In this document: positions 20,866 to 30,406 of the stretch, in pieces
Layout: each line of letters opens with the position of its first letter
How positions within the stretch are numbered: position 1 is the first letter of the stretch
Source: Blattamonas nauphoetae
Lineage: Eukaryota > Preaxostyla > Oxymonadida
Reading direction: 5' to 3'
Length of the DNA stretch: 64,000 bases
Assembly: GCA_033064195.1 (NCBI GenBank)
Contig: JARBJD010000335.1
Coordinates: 1 to 64,000, forward strand
The notes under the pieces: generated by a model
Database searches by the model: none
The model's input: the letters and a program-made list of their open reading frames with translations, nothing else
Told to the model about the DNA's origin: nothing
Made by a program: the position numbers and the translations under genes

Positions 20866-23800
20866 TTATATCTTGTTGAAGATCTCTCCGGTCTTCTTTT
20901 GTCTCTGTCTGCAAACGATGATGATCACAGCGATTGCAGCAACAACGACGAGCACAACAACAACGGGAACAATAACCGCCGCAGCGATTGCACCATCCGA
21001 CATTGCTTTTTTGTTTCTCAGCACCGACGTGGCTGAGCGGGCGACAACCGTCTCGTCAACAACCACTGCCAAATCGACTCGCCATTCGTCGGGTGTGTTC
21101 AGGAGTTTCTCGGGAATACGGGCAGTGATGTGTTGGGAATCGAATTCTGAGTCGATTGCGACAAATATGGAGAGAGGTCGCTTCTTTTCGTCTTTTGGAA
21201 CAGACGTCAGCTCGACGGTGAGTCCACAGGGGAAGAAAGACGAGCCAGAGAATGTTGTGATGTACAGCTTCTGCTCCTTTTTTGTCTTCACGACACTCAA
21301 ATTGGGGACAAACCAGGTTGATCTTCGAATGTCGAAATCAAGACCTGTGATATCGCAGGTTGATGTTTGGATGAATGCATCTTCGGTGTCGAAGGGAGTG
21401 TGGCCTTCATCTGCTGATAGGGTCACTTTAGCTTCATCCGAACAGAACATGTTCTTCCTGAATCCAGGGAAGGTGGTTGAGGGTGGAGTGTTTCGGGCAA
21501 AAGAGGGATTTTTGAGGGCTAACGTCCCACCCTTCACCTCCAACGCGCCTGAAGCAGAATCAGTGAAGGAGACGTTGCTGAGATTTGATTTGCATGTGTC
21601 GAGTATAACGCCTGTGGTCTCCCACAAACAGACAGAATCGGGGTTTGCTTCAGATTCACTTGGGGATAGATTAGAAGAGATATGAGAGGTAAAATAGTGA
21701 GAGGATGTTGACGCTTGTGTCTGAGCAAATGAACACGATGAAATGGTGACAGTGGAGTTGGTGATGGCCAGATTGAGGATGGGTGACTTGGAAGGTGTTG
21801 GTCCTGGTGTCTCCTCGAACTTCATCCTCCACACTTCCATCACGCCGTCATTCAGAGAGAACAGAGTGCGAGCCACGAGGTCTGATTTGTGTTGGACGGT
21901 AAAATCTCGAAGCATCGCGTCTGTTTTGCATGTGATGCACGCATTGTCAGTTTCTGCGGTCGTCCCCGAATTGAAAACCAACGTTGAGCCTTCCTTCTCA
22001 CCTTTCATGATCATCTTTTTCGTCAAGACAACATTTTTTGTGCATTCTGCAGCCTCTCCAATGTCAACGTTGACAGTTGGTTGAACTGGGGTGTCGATCT
22101 GCTCCAGAGCATACTCAAACGTGCGGCAGACAAAGTCAGCATGCCCACAAACATCCACATCATATCCGCTGCTAGAAAACCGAACCTTGTCTGGTTTTGC
22201 TCGAGAATACAAGACAAGAGGGATGGGAGCCTCATCAGGAACAGAATATCCGATGTACCCAAAGAACGAGGGATACTCGCGAAGCTGTCCATTCAAAAAC
22301 GTGGATTCCACCAGCTTTCGGACATCGGAGGTGCGGATGTATGCAAAATAGCCCTTCAGCCCGTCGCCGTTGATGAATTGGGTGTTTTTGATGGTGAAGA
22401 CAGACTCGGCTCCATCAATCAAGACGTACAAACATCCACCGAATCCTTCGTCTTTGCCTTTGTTTGCTCGACAGAACGAGAATTTCATTTTACTGTTGTG
22501 TGCTTCTGCTGTACCTGCGATTGTCAGTGACCCTCCCTTTACAACATTAACACTGCAAACACCCCCATCTCCATTCAGCGTCTTGACCGAATCGAAGACA
22601 GTGTCGACGATGGAGATGACTTGATTTGTGGAGATGGTGGATTCGAGGATACCGCCATTCCCTTCGGTGCGTTGGAGTCCTTTAAATGAGCCGCCCGCAA
22701 TGGCGACCGATCCCCTGACAGACTTGATCAATGAATTCTTCTGAAGTATGAATTTGGGACACGACAGTTCTTTCAACGTTAGTTTAGATCCATCCATGTC
22801 GAAGAGGCTCGCGTGCACTTTGTCGGTGTTGTTGATGAAGATTGAGCATTTTGTGAAGGTTGCCTCAGCTTCTCCCCTGGCATACAGAATCGGATTGGGC
22901 GTTGTGTGGAGGATGATGTTGAACTGGATCTCTGTCACACGGAGCCCACCGTTCGTCATATTGAAGGCGCATGATTCCACCACAGGCATTACACAGAAGA
23001 GTCCTTTCCCACTTTCTTCTTTTTCGACAGTTAGGCTAAAATCTTTGTTGTTTGGGAGGACGACGGTGAGATCGTCGTTCTCAACATCGACCTTCACAGT
23101 AATCGCTGTTTCGTCGTAATAAGTCTCCAGAACAGTCGAAATGGTGGGACAGGGGTATTCAGGGCTTCCACATTTGCATCCGTCGATGTATTGCTTATTT
23201 GCTGCGACGAAATATGGCGAATGGATGTCTGTTTGGTAAAACTGGTAGAAATCAAGAGGCTTGTAAGGCAGTTCGTATCCGGCGATCATTGTTGGAATTG
23301 GATTGTGTCTGTAACCATCCCAGAGGCATTCTTCAGCGAATTGTGAGGCGTTGACGAGTTGGATGAACAGAAAGCGTCCATTGAGCGCGTGTGTCGTCGA
23401 ATCGATCTCAATATTGTCGAATGTCATTGTTGCACCTTTTTGTTGGCCAAATTCAGCATAAACACAGCCCCCCGTCGAGTCTGCCCCGCATCCTGTGAAA
23501 TCAGCGATTCCAGTCTTGTTATCTCTTCCTTTGACAGTGAAAGAGCCTTTGGAGTTGAGTTGAATGAAGAATATTCCACCGTTGCCGTTTTCGTTCTGGC
23601 ATTCGTCGAATATACAGTCAACAACCGCGACCGATCCCTCGTCGGCAATATCAGCTGTCAGAAGCGGCGAAAATCCGGGTGGATTTCTCCTGCCTCCCCT
23701 GATGAATGAGAAGGTGGATTCTGAAAGCAGAACCTGGGCTTTGGGGGCAGCCTGAATGAGGGGCCACCTTGTGACGTTGATGTCGTTCATAACACAGCCC

Positions 23801-24339
23801 TGAAAAGTTGTCTTTCCATTGATAACAAATCGAGCACCGATTTGCTCAAGTAATCCGGTGATACCCTTGATCTCACAGTTTGTTAAGATGAGATTGCCAG
23901 TCTCTTGGACTGTCACGACAGGGTAGAGTGCCCAGTATGTTGTGACTAGAGGGAGGGTAAACGAGTTAATTTCGAAAGGGTCTGCGGAGACTAAAAAGAT
24001 TGAGGTATTTTCGGGTGCTTTGCTATCTGTCGTGAGGGTTGGTTTCAATTCGGCAGCCGATGGACGTAAAACGATGTTTGGTTGGTGTATTGAAGTTTCT
24101 TCAATTTCAATAAATCCACCACTACACAGAAAAGTGGATGTTCTTTCAATTGCGCAGTTGGTGAGGGCGAAAGAGAGCGTTTTGCATGGATTCTCGATTG
24201 GTCCACATCCTTCAATATCTGCATCCATGTTTGAATCAACATAGTGAGTGACATCATTGCTTTGGGATAAACATGATGGCACAATAAAGACCCAGAGTAG
24301 AATCTCAAAAATCATTATGAGTTTGATCAACCCATTCAT
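20866..24339 (-). CDS. Type I membrane protein with beta-helix ectodomain (1157 aa)
   Basis: Start chosen at Met 24339 (MNGLIKLIMIFEILLWVFIV), which makes a signal peptide; a Met 15 codons upstream is in frame. The ectodomain is three modules of about 340 residues. Each begins with a cysteine motif, CGPIENPC (about residue 44), CGSPEYPC (about 389) and CGHADFVC (about 729), and is filled with short beta-helix turns such as GSVAVVDCIFDECQNENGNG. A membrane-proximal domain with FPGFRKNMFCS and FFPCGLTVEL is shared with the receptor at 32686-39657. One transmembrane helix (about 1117-1142, AIAAAVIVPVVVVLVVVAAI) precedes a 15-residue basic tail, with no kinase. It probably acts on the cell or phagosome surface in binding; the ligand is unknown. 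Confidence 0.85.
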   Translation of the reverse strand: MNGLIKLIMIFEILLWVFIVPSCLSQSNDVTHYVDSNMDADIEGCGPIENPCKTLSFALTNCAIERTSTFLCSGGFIEIEETSIHQPNIVLRPSAAELKPTLTTDSKAPENTSIFLVSADPFEINSFTLPLVTTYWALYPVVTVQETGNLILTNCEIKGITGLLEQIGARFVINGKTTFQGCVMNDINVTRWPLIQAAPKAQVLLSESTFSFIRGGRRNPPGFSPLLTADIADEGSVAVVDCIFDECQNENGNGGIFFIQLNSKGSFTVKGRDNKTGIADFTGCGADSTGGCVYAEFGQQKGATMTFDNIEIDSTTHALNGRFLFIQLVNASQFAEECLWDGYRHNPIPTMIAGYELPYKPLDFYQFYQTDIHSPYFVAANKQYIDGCKCGSPEYPCPTISTVLETYYDETAITVKVDVENDDLTVVLPNNKDFSLTVEKEESGKGLFCVMPVVESCAFNMTNGGLRVTEIQFNIILHTTPNPILYARGEAEATFTKCSIFINNTDKVHASLFDMDGSKLTLKELSCPKFILQKNSLIKSVRGSVAIAGGSFKGLQRTEGNGGILESTISTNQVISIVDTVFDSVKTLNGDGGVCSVNVVKGGSLTIAGTAEAHNSKMKFSFCRANKGKDEGFGGCLYVLIDGAESVFTIKNTQFINGDGLKGYFAYIRTSDVRKLVESTFLNGQLREYPSFFGYIGYSVPDEAPIPLVLYSRAKPDKVRFSSSGYDVDVCGHADFVCRTFEYALEQIDTPVQPTVNVDIGEAAECTKNVVLTKKMIMKGEKEGSTLVFNSGTTAETDNACITCKTDAMLRDFTVQHKSDLVARTLFSLNDGVMEVWRMKFEETPGPTPSKSPILNLAITNSTVTISSCSFAQTQASTSSHYFTSHISSNLSPSESEANPDSVCLWETTGVILDTCKSNLSNVSFTDSASGALEVKGGTLALKNPSFARNTPPSTTFPGFRKNMFCSDEAKVTLSADEGHTPFDTEDAFIQTSTCDITGLDFDIRRSTWFVPNLSVVKTKKEQKLYITTFSGSSFFPCGLTVELTSVPKDEKKRPLSIFVAIDSEFDSQHITARIPEKLLNTPDEWRVDLAVVVDETVVARSATSVLRNKKAMSDGAIAAAVIVPVVVVLVVVAAIAVIIIVCRQRQKKTGEIFNKI

Positions 24340-24497
24340 CCAATGTTTCGGTGTGCGTTTGATAAAGGCCTTTGGTCGTTCCAAAAAGTATCAAATTGTC
24401 AGTACAAATGTTTAAATCTGAATTTGAAGTGATTTCAAGCTTGACGAATCGTTCGTTCAAGATCAGTTCTTGAGATCATTCAGTTCTCTCTTTCCAC

Positions 24498-25880
24498 CTA
24501 AAATGGAACATTCCCACCCAAACTGGAAATCATCTTCGCTCGCAGGGATGAATACTGGCGATCAGAGTAATCAAAATCATCGAATGGGCTTTGGAGCTCG
24601 ATCTCATCTGAAATCCCTTCTTCGCGCAGTTTGGCCATAATCTGTTGTCTTCGCTTCCGAACAGCTGGATCCCCCATCTGCCAGGCATTGATTCCTTTTA
24701 TCAGACCCTTAAGAAGAATGATGATCAAGCAGTTAGATTCGAAGATTGTAAAGCAGTCCGTGATAGTCATAGGCACTGAAGAAGACAATACAAACTGGGC
24801 TATCTGCTCCAGAAACGGCAATGATTCGAGAATCGTTCCCAAAAGCACGAAGAAAATGTGGGAAATGGCAGAATCTTTGAGCCGATGTCTCTTCTTGCAG
24901 ACAAACTCCAGGAAGGGGTCAATGGGACGGAGAAACTTGTCGATGAAGTTCCGCTGGAAGACGTCCATCGAAAGTTGTCTTTCATCGCAGACACTTTGAA
25001 TCGATGGTTGCGATGAACACGACATGACACGGTCCACGATATGCAGGAGATATAAATTGGGTCGGGGTAATACATCAGTCATTCCGGCTTCCGGTATTTG
25101 GTTCTCATTTTTTTCAAAGAAAGGGTTGATCTCAATTTGTCCGCGAATTTTAGAAAAATAAACAATTAGAGCAGTGAGTGACATTGATATGATCACACGA
25201 GATGGTTGTTTGTTCCTCAATTTCAATTTCTTCCTGCTGAAGACGGTGTGGAGACTGGTCAACCGGACTCAAGTTGAAATTATGGATTGAACTCAATCTG
25301 AACTCATTAACGATTGCTTTATTTTCATTTTAGCATCACTTGTTCAATAATTACTGGCCTTTCCTGCTGTTTGATTGAAGAATGATAAATAGAAATGGAA
25401 TTGAAAGCTCGTTCTCATTGATCACCCCTTTCTTGTTTTTTTTAAGAACCAAATACCGGAAGCCGGAATGACTGATGCATTTCCTGTTCATAGAACTCTT
25501 TTTGGAGGAAAGAGAAGAAGCCTGTTGCGAGAAAGTGGAAGCGGGTCGACGGAGTGGAGTGGGACAGCAGCATGTCCAGAAGTAACAGTGTGGATTGTAT
25601 AAGTCGTTCGTTGGAGGATGAGAGAAGCGGAACGAGAGATTCTGCAAAAGCAGTGCAGGATCCATCGAATGTCGGGACGAGTTCGTAGAGGATCTGGTCA
25701 GCTGTGAAGGTTTCCTTCCTTGATGAAGTTAATTAGGGACAGGAACAGCTGTGATGCGTGTTCGAGAGTTCTGATCGGTTGTGGATTTTTTCCCATAAAT
25801 AAGGGTGTTAAATCACAGTGTGTATCTCTGTTGGAGGACTGGATGGAATAGTGTTGATCAGAGTTGGAATTGGGTTCCAT
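24498..25880 (-). pseudogene. Helical-repeat protein, family B copy 1, broken by a MITE
   Basis: The N-terminal part starts near MEPNSNSDQHYSIQSSNRDT (25880), changes frame around 25716, and continues as DQILYELVPTFDGSCTAFAE through KEFYEQEMH. The 399-bp element 25076-25474 interrupts it there. The rest reads VLPRPNLYLLHIVDRVM to the C-terminal signature RQQIMAKLREEGISDEIEL and ends MISSLGGNVPF. Layout and C-terminal signature match the intact relative at 28853-29929 and, more distantly, family A. It is helix-rich with no targeting signal. One frame change plus the insertion make it a pseudogene. Confidence 0.8.
25076..25474. mobile_element. 399-bp MITE with perfect 30-bp inverted repeats
   Basis: The left arm 25076-25105 and right arm 25445-25474 are exact reverse complements (outer 20: CAGTCATTCCGGCTTCCGGT). 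The interior has no transposase. It sits between the codons for EMH and VLPRP of family-B copy 1. The flanks (ATGCAT / ATGTAT on the minus strand) do not give a clear target duplication longer than 2 bp. Confidence 0.9.
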
Positions 25881-25975
25881 TGAGCAATGATGGGAGAGAA
25901 GAGCTGTTGATCGGAACCACAAGACCAAATTTTCTTGGTGGGTGATCGATCCAAAGAAAACTGAAGAGAGGTTCC

Positions 25976-26541
25976 GGCTTGGGTTTAGTATGTCGGGTTG
26001 GGTTTAGTATGTCGGGTTGGGTTTAGTATATCGGGTTGGAGGTTTAGTATGTCGGGTCGACTGTATTTCAGATATCATTTCCAAAATCATGATAGAATTG
26101 TGATATTCCTCTTTTTTGTTGACAATCACATCGTTTTCCAGTTGAAAGATCGAGAAAAGTCTCTCTGATTCACTTTGATCCTCATCTCTTTGTTTCACTG
26201 TTTTGTGTTCTCGGTTGATTCAAAAGCTATGATCGAACAAGTATTCGAATATTGATATAATCTCACAGATGGACGTATATTTTATGTAAAATTCACTTTT
26301 TGTTGAGAATACAGTGAAAAAAATGACAATGAAAAGGTCCAAATTTTCCATGTTTTTTCTCGACAGTCCCTCGTGAAAAGTCATCTCGAGAAATGAAAAC
26401 AACATTAAAATGATTCATAGTATCCCTTTCAGTCATTGTTTTTTCAAGATTCTTTCTTCACCGGGCGTAAATCAAGAGAAAAACATCAAAACTTTCTGAC
26501 CCGACATACTTTTTTTCGACCCGACATACTAAACCCATGCC
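25976..26541. mobile_element. 566-bp hAT-like MITE
   Basis: GAGGTTCC flanks both ends (25968-25975, 26542-26549), an 8-bp target duplication as made by hAT transposases. The inverted ends read GGC(T/A)TGGGTTTAGTATGTCG. The core GGGTTTAGTATGTCGGGT is reiterated four times at the left end, and two times (one shortened) at the right, as expected for clustered transposase-binding sites. No ORF of note. Confidence 0.85.
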
Positions 26542-26641
26542 GAGGTTCCACATAATGTTGTGAAGAACAGTGTCAGGGAGGTGTGGAAGAAGGGAGAGAA
26601 GTGGAAAATTCGGTTCTTTCGCGTGGATTCAGACAGGCTCT

Positions 26642-27413
26642 TCAGATCCATAGTTCGGCCGAAAATGGAACATTTCCTCCAAAATTGTAAATCAATTGTG
26701 CTCCCAAGAAGACGCGAAACCGCATAGAGAAGTCAATGCTGCGAAATCGGAAGTGGACTTCGATCTCGTCGATAATGCCTTCTTCTCGCAAATTGGCCAT
26801 AATTTGTTGTCCTCGCTTCCGAACAGCTGGATCTTCATCCCGCCATGTTTTTCCGACATCTCGTACATTCACAAGAAGACGGCCGGTCAGATGATCTTCG
26901 TCGTGGAAATGAAGAGAATCAGTGAATGCCACGGCCAGTGAAGATGTTGACGCAAATTGTGTCATCACTTCCATGGATGGTGAGCTTTCGACTATCCAAC
27001 CCAGCAGTTGTGATAAACTTAGAGCATTTTTTGAATCGGCGATTCGTCGTCCATTCTTGCATATTAACTCAAGAAAAGTTTCGATGGGATGGAAAAACAT
27101 GTCGATGAAGGTTTTCTGGAAGATTTCCATCGAAAGTTGTCTCTGTTGGCATATAAATGTAATTGAGATTTGTGACGAACTTAAAAATGAACATGAGCAC
27201 AATGTTCATCAGATACATTTTGGTGTGGGCCAATAGATGGATTTCCTGTTCGTAGAAGGTATTTGGGAGGTGTTTAAAGAGTGCATGCTGGTCTGTTTCG
27301 ATGTCGTTGGGTTCAGTTCCCAAAAACAAGGGAAGTGTATCCCTGTTGAAGGGTTGGATGGCATGGGGTTGGTCTGAGTTTGAGATGTCTCTCATTGAAA
27401 ATAACCATCCCAC
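26642..27413 (-). pseudogene. Helical-repeat protein, family B copy 2, decayed
   Basis: The N-terminal piece has SNSDQPHAIQPFNRDTLPLF, as in copy 1, but jumps straight to NTFYEQEIH: about 85 codons of the middle are missing. The frame then changes between MYLMNIVLMFIFK and QLSMEIFQKTFIDMF. The C-terminus keeps the signature RGQQIMANLREEGIIDEIE and ends FGGNVPFSAELWI, past the usual stop. Upstream on the same strand, 27463-27537 encodes METTPQEYKDDLIHLVHQFV, whose relation to this gene is unclear. Confidence 0.75.
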
Positions 27414-27579
27414 AATAAATATGTTGAGAGGAGAGGCGCCATAATATTGAGTAGTTCGGTCCTAAAGCATTTTTCATGACAAATTGGTGAACTAAATGGA
27501 TCAGGTCGTCCTTATATTCTTGAGGTGTCGTCTCCATTCACGAAAATAAGGGCCAAGTTAGTTCTTCACCTCTCTCCAA

Positions 27580-28170
27580 ATGCCTAAGACATCAACACCA
27601 AAAGCAAGTGATAAAACTGCAGCATTAGCCAAATCAGCGTCAATTGAAGCAAAAGCCGAAGCCGTCCAAGCTCAAACCACAGAGCAAAAAGGAGAAAAGG
27701 ACAAATTCGAAGTCAAGCCGGCCTTTCACTGCCGTATGCGGGCAATTGGACAGAAAGTGCTTACGACGATGGCAGATGTTCAACCAAAAGCTGTAGCCCT
27801 TTGGGAGGTCTTCACCAAGCGCATGACCGAACCCAAAGTTTTGTACCCAGGTTCATTCGGCGTGAGTGTTATGCTCTCCGAAAAACCTGAAGATGCATTT
27901 GAATATTGGGCAGTTGTTCCAGCAACCCCAGATTCAGAGGTTCCAGAAGGAATGGAGGTTCTGATTGTCGAACCATGCGACTACGTTGAAGTGACCACTA
28001 CGTTGGACAAAATGCAGGAAGTGTTTGCCTTCATGTTTGGAGAGTGGGCCCAGAAGAACCCAGAACAAAAGTTGAGCACAACACTGCCCAATCTCGAATG
28101 GTACCCACCAAACCACAGCGACACGCAGGAATTAACTATCTGCTTCCCATTGGAGAAGAAGAAGGAGTAA
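27580..28170 (+). CDS. GyrI-like small-molecule-binding domain protein (196 aa)
   Basis: Single-exon ORF. The first 45 residues are a low-complexity Ala/Lys/Glu leader (KSASIEAKAEAVQAQ). The remaining 150 look like the GyrI-like / AraC effector-binding fold (SOUL-type superfamily): GSFGVSVMLSEKPEDAFEYW, VPEGMEVLIVEPCDYVEVTT, a helix with FAFMFGEWAQK, and the closing LEWYPPNHSDTQELTICFPL. No DNA-binding domain is attached, so it would be a stand-alone ligand-binding protein of the cytosol. The assignment rests on pattern only. It is divergent from the minus-strand ORF ending at 27537, with a gap of 42 bp. Such domains are mostly bacterial, so transfer is possible. Confidence 0.65.
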   Translation: MPKTSTPKASDKTAALAKSASIEAKAEAVQAQTTEQKGEKDKFEVKPAFHCRMRAIGQKVLTTMADVQPKAVALWEVFTKRMTEPKVLYPGSFGVSVMLSEKPEDAFEYWAVVPATPDSEVPEGMEVLIVEPCDYVEVTTTLDKMQEVFAFMFGEWAQKNPEQKLSTTLPNLEWYPPNHSDTQELTICFPLEKKKE

Positions 28171-28852
28171 GCAATGGCTTTTTGAGTCTAACATCGACTC
28201 TCGCTTTTTCTTCCGTTTCTAAGTCATTGTCTCCATTTATTCTCACCGGACTTCATCTCCTTTCCATTTAAATAACTTTCGTCCTTAGCTTTCTCCTAAA
28301 CTATTTTGTCATGCAGTATGACTAAAAAGAAATATTAAAGGCTATAAACAACGTGACAGGTCGGGGGTTAACGAAAACAAAGAACGAAAACACTGAGAGG
28401 CATAGAATGCCTGAAACTGTAGAAATGACATCAAATTGTTGCGTCTTGTTCGGAGAGATGAGATGGAGTTGCTTGCAGAGTCGTGATCACATACAACGAA
28501 TGCGGAGTGATGTGATTTTTGATAACTCCGGAATAGGGTCGGATGTGGATATAAAACAGAAAAGAGATTTGTAGTCGTTTGATAGTGGAAGATGTGTGAG
28601 ACAGCGAGCGTTAAAAGCGAAAAGTGTCTCAAGGGAGAGAGTTGTGTGACTCCGGTGTGTGGCGTGATGTGAATGCTGGCGGAAGGAGGTCTTGATGAGC
28701 AAAATAGCCCGGTGAGTGGTCACCAAAGACATTCTCCACTTCCGCATGTCTGCCAGATCGCGGATATGGCCAAACGAACAGAACGAAAGAAAAGGAAGAA
28801 AACAGTGAAAAGAAGGGGAGTGGACAAAAGTAGACGTCGATAGGTATCAGAT
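28171..28852. other. Intergenic, no gene seen
   Basis: Convergent 3' flanks of the GyrI-like gene and the family-B gene. Only short frames without recognisable features. Confidence 0.5.
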
Positions 28853-29929
28853 TTACCGCCAGATTGCTTTCTTGGCCTCCTGCACCGTACGATATTGAAT
28901 GCTTTTTTTATTGGGGAATAGATCGAGTTCATCCTCAATTCCTTCGGCCTTCAGTTGCCATAAGAGTAAGTTTCTTCTGGATTTTCTGACACCTGTTAGA
29001 TGAACGGGATTGTGTGCAAATCCTACCGCGAGATTTCGAATGAATTGGTTGACCAGGGAGTTATTCTCGAAAGTGCAGATCGAAGTAGTGAAGGAGAACA
29101 TAATAGGCACGGTGAGAACAAAGTACGTTGTGAGGCGGTGGAAGGGTGCAATATGGAGCAGAGAGCCCAGTAAGCGCGGAAAAGGGCGAGACGACTGATG
29201 GTCGGTCAGCTTGTCCCGGTTGGCGCAGATGAACAAGAAAAACGGCTCCTGTGGTCCAACAGTCATGTCATATGTTGATTTATGTACAGTATCCTCGTCG
29301 ATAGCTAAATCTTGGGTAATTTCTCGGATGGACGACTGGTTGGCAACAAGCAGGCATTGCCAGACAAGGTCCATCAAATGATAGCGATATTGGGAGAGCA
29401 TATGCATGGGGTTCTGGAGAAACCGAATCGAGAGGAATTCAAAGAAGTGAGAGGAGATAAAGGCGAATCTCAGTGACATCGATGTGTTCTTCTGAATATT
29501 CAATGTAAGAAGGAGAGCTGGCTGAGTCAATTGAATATTGTTGGTCAATATGATAGAGACAATGCCATCTGTAAATCCCTGACATGTTCCGTCCTGGGTT
29601 GGGACAAGATCATGGAGAAGGATGCGTGAGTATCTCGTGCCTTGAGATTTCCGGCAAATATCTGTAAGGAGACTTGCAGCTCGGTTAAAAATTGCCGTTG
29701 TGAAACGCCGTTCGTCTTGGATGAATGATAGAAGCGAGAGAAACGCCCGTGAAATTTCTGGGATAGAATCAGTTGGACCTCGCATAACAATAAAATATGG
29801 AGGTGACAGAGGATGATTGTGAGCTTTAGGAATCGCTGGAGGCTTCGGTCGGGTCAGTGGCTGCGGAAGTTTCAGTCTGGGCGGAGGGGGAGGCTTGGAT
29901 TCATGGCAACCCATGGAGATCTGACCCAT
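28853..29929 (-). CDS. Helical-repeat protein, family B, intact (358 aa)
   Basis: Start taken at Met 29929 (MGQISMGCHESKPPPPPRLK); Met 29914 (MGCHESK) is the alternative. Either gives Gly2, and the second adds Cys3, so N-terminal myristoylation and palmitoylation and membrane anchoring are plausible. A proline-rich leader of about 45 residues precedes helical repeats (QGFTDGIVSIILTNNIQ, LPALLLTLN-type helices). The C-terminal signature is LLLWQLKAEGIEDELDLFPN. The ORF is uninterrupted and aligns along its length with family-B copy 1. It is a membrane-tethered scaffold by inference; function unknown. The open frame upstream of 29929 to 30049 is probably non-coding. Confidence 0.75.
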   Translation of the reverse strand: MGQISMGCHESKPPPPPRLKLPQPLTRPKPPAIPKAHNHPLSPPYFIVMRGPTDSIPEISRAFLSLLSFIQDERRFTTAIFNRAASLLTDICRKSQGTRYSRILLHDLVPTQDGTCQGFTDGIVSIILTNNIQLTQPALLLTLNIQKNTSMSLRFAFISSHFFEFLSIRFLQNPMHMLSQYRYHLMDLVWQCLLVANQSSIREITQDLAIDEDTVHKSTYDMTVGPQEPFFLFICANRDKLTDHQSSRPFPRLLGSLLHIAPFHRLTTYFVLTVPIMFSFTTSICTFENNSLVNQFIRNLAVGFAHNPVHLTGVRKSRRNLLLWQLKAEGIEDELDLFPNKKSIQYRTVQEAKKAIWR

Positions 29930-30406
29930 GACATATGTTGATAGATTACTTTGGTTGAGCCACAGATATTGTTTTACATAACAATGAGAAAATGAAGAAA
30001 AGTGAATTGTGTTGTGAAATGAATCTCCACAGAGAAAGGTACCAATCAATGGTGAGATGGTAAAGAGAAGGAATCGAGTGTCCGGAACACAACGACATTC
30101 GACTTTGATGTGCTGAAATGGGTACGTGAGAATTCTGAATGGCAGAGGATGAGAAAGGACGATAGATTGTACTGACGTGTTGATTGGAGATGAGATGAAG
30201 AAAGGAGCTGCTTACAGTCTCGGTCACATGGGTTCGCGGAAGGAGGATGACATTCTCCTCCTTCATTTCACATGCTCTCTCATTATATCCCATTTTTTGT
30301 CACAAATGACTCTTCGACAAACCGGAAAAAGTGTCTTGTGATGCGTGAAGCGAAAAATAAAAAGAATATGGGTTCATCTCCTCCACCCACAAACAGTTCC
30401 ACATTT
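29930..30406. other. Intergenic, no gene seen
   Basis: 5' flank of the family-B gene and 3' flank of the Tc1 relic. No support for a gene; inverted repeats of the transposon could not be found here. Confidence 0.45.

Noticed and set aside
20873-21685. 270-codon plus-strand ORF
   Set aside because: Shadow of the surface-protein gene; Ser/Thr composition and no independent features.
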